From: Bacillota bacterium
GTDB taxonomy: Bacteria > Bacillota > Clostridia > Lachnospirales > Lachnospiraceae
Length of the DNA stretch: 57,220 nt
Assembly (NCBI GenBank): GCA_023393095.1
Contig: JAEWMT010000115.1
Span: 1 to 57,220, forward strand
Direction of reading: 5' to 3'
The translations under genes and the position numbers were made by a program. Below are positions 54,003 to 57,220 of this stretch, in pieces; within the stretch, counting starts at the first letter, position 1, and each line of letters opens with the position of its first letter. The notes under the pieces were generated by a model. The model searched no databases and had not been told where the DNA came from. It was given only the letters and a program-made list of their open reading frames with translations.

Positions 54003-54722
54003 ATGCAGAAAATATGGAGTAAGTTATTAAAACCAGGGGAAAAGTGGTCGGGCAATATCGGAAGAAATAAATATATTCATTTTAAGGCTATGGGGCAGGA
54101 TGCAAACGTATCATTGCTGTTGTATAACATGCTTGATACTTCAGAAAGATATAATATGCCGGATAGTTTAAAAGCTCAGTTTACTGCACATTTAACAAAA
54201 GGAAATGTATTAATGAGTGATAACGGGCGAGTTCTTGTAAGCATTGTAGAAGACAGTCTTGGGTGGCATGATACGATTTCAGGTTATACTACGAGAGCTA
54301 TGACCGATGAGAAATATGGTAAAACAACATACCAGGACATGAGAAATGATTATCTTAGATGCGGTGAAGAGAATTTTAAAGTGGAATTAATAAGAAATAA
54401 TATGAGTGCCAGAGATTTAGTACCATGTGTCAATCTTTTTTCAAAAGTTTACATAGAAGAAGATGGAAGTATGCATTATGAACAGGGTCATTGCAAGGAA
54501 GGCGCTACCGTGACGCTAAGAACAGAGATGGATGTATTATTGATCGTTTCCAATACACCAAATCCCCTTAATCCTGCAGCCGTTTATCCTTCCGTGCCGG
54601 TCATTATAGATGTATATGATGCTCCTAAAGCAGATTTACTGGACGAATGTGTAAATCACAGACCTGAAAATTACAGAGCATTTGAAAATACTTGGGATTA
54701 TTACAATTTACTTGGTAGGTAG
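54003..54722 (+). CDS. cgdA: DUF1989 protein, carboxyguanidine deiminase subunit
   Basis: A 239-residue protein of the 'urea carboxylase-associated protein' family (DUF1989), recently shown to be a subunit of the carboxyguanidine deiminase CgdAB. Visible features are PGEKWSGNIGRNKYIHF, GWHDTISGYT and the Cys/His positions in VPCVNLFSKVY and HCKEGATVTLR..LLIVSNTPNPLNP. CGGAGGAAATT precedes the ATG. Which of the two DUF1989 genes is A or B is inferred from order only. Confidence 0.82.
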   Translation: MQKIWSKLLKPGEKWSGNIGRNKYIHFKAMGQDANVSLLLYNMLDTSERYNMPDSLKAQFTAHLTKGNVLMSDNGRVLVSIVEDSLGWHDTISGYTTRAMTDEKYGKTTYQDMRNDYLRCGEENFKVELIRNNMSARDLVPCVNLFSKVYIEEDGSMHYEQGHCKEGATVTLRTEMDVLLIVSNTPNPLNPAAVYPSVPVIIDVYDAPKADLLDECVNHRPENYRAFENTWDYYNLLGR

Positions 54723-54786
54723 AAGGGTTTGTTATTTAGGAAATTTATAATTTTACGCCACACTGAAGTGGCAGATGGAGGTTAAT

Positions 54787-55440
54787 ATGTATGGTTTTAT
54801 AAGAAAAGAAAGTGATCTGAAGATAGAAGCTGCAGTTTATGATGAAGTAGTTGAAGCAGGGCTGGGGTGGATGCATGAGTTAAAACCGGGACAAAGTTTT
54901 CGAATCCTTGATATGGAAGGTAATCAGGCGGTAGATACAACATTTTATGATATGACGAATCCCGAAGATCATTACGGAGCAGTTACGACAATTGTTATGC
55001 AGAAGAACATTTACTTAACAACAGGAAGTATATTAAGAACTGAGTCAGGTAAACCATTGTTAGAAATAACAGCAGACCTGACAGGACGACATGATACCAT
55101 TGGCGGGGCATGTTCCTCCCAAAGCAATACAGTACGGTATGCCAGAGAGAAGATAGATATGCACAACTGCCGTGATAGTTTTATGTTACAGCTTGCAAAA
55201 GATTCCAACCGCTTTATGAAACGTGATCTGGCACCGAATATTAACTTCTTTATGAACGTTCCTGTTACAAAGGAAGGTGGACTCAAATTTGATGATGGGG
55301 TATCCGCACCGGGTAAATATGTAGAAATGAAAGCTTTGGAACACACCATGGTACTGATCAGTAATTGTCCCCAGTTAAATAATCCTTGCAATGCTTATAA
55401 TCCAACTCCGGTAAGGCTTCTTATCTGGGATGCAAAATAA
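54787..55440 (+). CDS. cgdB: DUF1989 protein, second carboxyguanidine deiminase subunit
   Basis: A 217-residue DUF1989 protein paired with the previous gene. Features are GWMHELKPGQSFRILDMEGNQAVDTTFYD, GRHDTIGGACSS, RDLAPNINFFMNVPV and ISNCPQLNNPCNAYNPTPVRLLIW. The ATG at 54787 follows GATGGAGG; the in-frame ATG at 54775 overlaps it. A small hairpin (GCCAC/GTGGC) directly precedes the ribosome site. The subunit pair converts carboxyguanidine to allophanate and ammonia. Confidence 0.82.
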   Translation: MYGFIRKESDLKIEAAVYDEVVEAGLGWMHELKPGQSFRILDMEGNQAVDTTFYDMTNPEDHYGAVTTIVMQKNIYLTTGSILRTESGKPLLEITADLTGRHDTIGGACSSQSNTVRYAREKIDMHNCRDSFMLQLAKDSNRFMKRDLAPNINFFMNVPVTKEGGLKFDDGVSAPGKYVEMKALEHTMVLISNCPQLNNPCNAYNPTPVRLLIWDAK

Positions 55441-55469
55441 CATAAATAAGTTGAAAAGGAGCAATCTAT

Positions 55470-57220
55470 ATGTTTAATAAAGTGCTGATTGCGAATCGTG
55501 GAGCAATTGCAGTAAGAATAGAACGAACGTTAAAGAAAATGGGAATAAAAAGTGTGGCTGTGTATTCGAAAGCTGATCAGGATAGCCTTCATGTTGAGAA
55601 TGCTGACGAAGCCATTTTGCTTGGAGAAGGAACTGCGAAAGAAACCTATCTGGATACCAAAAAAATTCTTGATGCGGCCATTATGACAGGTGCCCAGGCA
55701 ATCCATCCTGGATATGGTTTCTTAAGCGAAAATACTAATTTTGCAAGAGAATGTGAGTCAAACGGAATTAAATTTATAGGACCTACATCGGAACAGATCG
55801 AACTGTTTGGATTAAAGCATTCTGCCAGAGAATTAGCAGCGAGAGCCGGGGTTTCTTTGCTTCCTGGTTCAGGACTTTTAAGTGGGAAAGATGAGGCGAT
55901 AGAGGAAGCTGAGAAAATCGGCTATCCGGTAATATTAAAAAGTACAGCGGGTGGCGGCGGAATTGGAATGCGTATCTGTAATTCTTCTGAAGAACTTGAG
56001 CATGCTTATGAAGGGGTATGCTATCTGGCAGCAGTTAATTTTAGTAATGCAGGTGTATTTGTTGAAAAGTATATAGTTCGTTCTAGACATGTGGAGGTAC
56101 AGATATTTGGTAATGAATTCGGTGAGGCAGCAGCCTTGGGTGAGCGGGACTGCTCGGTACAAAGAAGAAATCAGAAGGTAGTAGAGGAAAGCCCGGCTCC
56201 CAATCTTAAGAACAGTGTCAGAGAGAAGATGTATGCAGCCGCAGAAAGGCTAGCAAAAGAAGCATCTTATCGAAGTGCAGGTACAGTTGAATTTCTATAT
56301 GATGAAGCAACAAGGGAGTTTTACTTTCTGGAAGTAAATACAAGACTTCAAGTGGAGCATGGTATCACGGAAGAAGTTTTGGATATTGATTTGGTTGAAT
56401 GGATGGTTAAGGAGGCAGCGGGAGCATTAAAGGACATAAAAGCCCAGGTTGGTAAACCAAAAGGGCACGCAATTGAGGTTCGTATCTATGCTGAGGATTG
56501 TATTAATGGTTTCAGGCCTAGTACAGGTAAAATCGATGCAGTACAATTTAATGCTTTGGCAAGAATAGAAACGTGGATTCAAAAGGGGATAGAAGTGACC
56601 TCCCTTTATGATCCAATGTTAGCGAAACTTATTGTTCATGGAGAGGACAGAGCGGATGCCATAGGTAAGATGAAACAAGTGCTTACAGAATCACGAATAT
56701 ATGGACTCACTACGAATATGCAGTATTTAAATGCGTTAATTGAAACAGAAGAATATAATAAGGGTTCTCTGTTCACCGGAATGCTGAATAATTTCATCCC
56801 AGAAGAAAATGCAATTGAAGTAATCGATGGCGGTGTTCAGACTACGGTTCAGGATTATCCCGGTATGATTGGGTATTGGTTTGTTGGTGTTCCTCCCTGC
56901 GGGCCATTTGATAGCTATAATTTTAGAATCGGTAACAAGCTGTTGGGAAATCCCGAAAATGCACCTGGGCTGGAGCTGACACTTAAGGGTGGGAGCTATC
57001 GCTTTAGAACTACCATGAGTTTTTGTATCACAGGTGCTAATATGCATGCAACACTGGATGGGGAAGAGCTTGGTATGTATCAGGTAATTCATGCTGCACC
57101 AATGCAGATTCTAAAGTTTAAGGATTGTAAAGTTGGTATGCGAACCTATCTATTAGTTGCAGGCGGACTGGATATGCCAAAGATTATGGGAAGCAGTTCT
57201 ACATTTATTGATGGTAAGTT
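55470..57220 (+). CDS. guanidine/urea carboxylase, 5' part (runs off the window)
   Basis: A biotin-dependent carboxylase open to the right edge (583 codons seen). The biotin carboxylase domain has KVLIANRGAIAVR, HPGYGFLSENTNF, KSTAGGGGIGM, SVQRRNQKVVEE and EVNTRLQVEHGITEEV. From about 450 a KipA-like carboxyltransferase domain begins (VIDGGVQTTVQDYPGM, GPFDSYNFRIGNKLLGN). The biotin carrier end is outside. AAAGGAG precedes the ATG at 55470. Next to two DUF1989 genes, carboxylation of guanidine rather than urea is the more likely main role. An allophanate hydrolase is expected downstream. Confidence 0.9.
   Translation, partial: MFNKVLIANRGAIAVRIERTLKKMGIKSVAVYSKADQDSLHVENADEAILLGEGTAKETYLDTKKILDAAIMTGAQAIHPGYGFLSENTNFARECESNGIKFIGPTSEQIELFGLKHSARELAARAGVSLLPGSGLLSGKDEAIEEAEKIGYPVILKSTAGGGGIGMRICNSSEELEHAYEGVCYLAAVNFSNAGVFVEKYIVRSRHVEVQIFGNEFGEAAALGERDCSVQRRNQKVVEESPAPNLKNSVREKMYAAAERLAKEASYRSAGTVEFLYDEATREFYFLEVNTRLQVEHGITEEVLDIDLVEWMVKEAAGALKDIKAQVGKPKGHAIEVRIYAEDCINGFRPSTGKIDAVQFNALARIETWIQKGIEVTSLYDPMLAKLIVHGEDRADAIGKMKQVLTESRIYGLTTNMQYLNALIETEEYNKGSLFTGMLNNFIPEENAIEVIDGGVQTTVQDYPGMIGYWFVGVPPCGPFDSYNFRIGNKLLGNPENAPGLELTLKGGSYRFRTTMSFCITGANMHATLDGEELGMYQVIHAAPMQILKFKDCKVGMRTYLLVAGGLDMPKIMGSSSTFIDGK

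Noticed and set aside
1..57220. CRISPR arrays, tRNA and rRNA genes
   Set aside because: No regularly spaced identical repeats, cloverleaf with CCA-type end or conserved rRNA segments were seen.

Overview
The window looks like the chromosome of a low-GC, spore-forming, anaerobic member of the Clostridia, most like a Lachnospiraceae-type organism. The evidence is the SCIFF peptide with its radical-SAM maturase, the recJ-apt-rel-MBL-hemZ-hisS gene order, indolepyruvate:ferredoxin oxidoreductase next to a phenylacetate-CoA ligase, a PdaB-type sporulation deacetylase, AGGAGG ribosome sites and intrinsic terminators after many genes. No rRNA, tRNA, IS element or CRISPR array was seen.

Layout. 1-4.8 kb: end of an FtsX-type permease, a small unknown protein, VOC and DegV proteins, and a divergent HxlR regulator/amidohydrolase pair. 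4.8-15.2 kb: SCIFF and its maturase, then recJ, apt, rel, an MBL hydrolase, hemZ and hisS. 15.3-18.2 kb: cheR, cheB, a Dabb protein and a DUF1294 membrane protein. 18.5-25.1 kb: iorA-iorB-paaK-ACT (aryl-pyruvate metabolism), a cold-shock protein, galM and upp. 26-31.9 kb: an unknown membrane protein and a BMP-family nucleoside ABC importer. 32.4-40.0 kb: a flavin-based extracellular electron transfer (EET) locus with ndh2, dmkB (carrying two in-frame stops), dmkA, pplA, fmnB, eetA and eetB. 40.4-52.7 kb: a pdaB-like gene split by an 11.4-kb integrated element. 52.9-57.2 kb: a LuxR-type regulator, then a guanidine-utilisation operon (two DUF1989 carboxyguanidine deiminase subunits and a guanidine/urea carboxylase cut by the window end) behind a structured leader with a terminator.

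The main discovery is the element at 40996-52440. It is bounded by a GA dinucleotide core. Rejoining the flanks restores one open reading frame for a 267-residue PdaB-like protein, with the junction inside a conserved catalytic motif. The large serine recombinase ends exactly at the right boundary. Rejoining the element ends gives a 48-bp attP with 23-bp arms related by inverted symmetry around GA. This is the architecture of 'skin'-like intervening elements that are excised from sporulation genes in the mother cell. Reading every line, I find no CpG dinucleotide between 40981 and 52462, coding and non-coding alike, and no GATC or GGCC inside the element, although all three are common in the flanks. 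Its cargo includes a proteasome/HslV-like Ntn-hydrolase with an N-terminal serine, a resolvase with a duplicated, degenerate catalytic domain, a replication-initiator-like winged-helix protein beside iteron-like repeats, an HNH endonuclease and several unknown small proteins.

A second notable point is in the EET locus. The Ndh2 protein carries a low-complexity, probably extracytosolic insert with two motifs resembling the flavin-attachment motifs of the PplA encoded in the same locus, so it may itself be flavinylated by FmnB.
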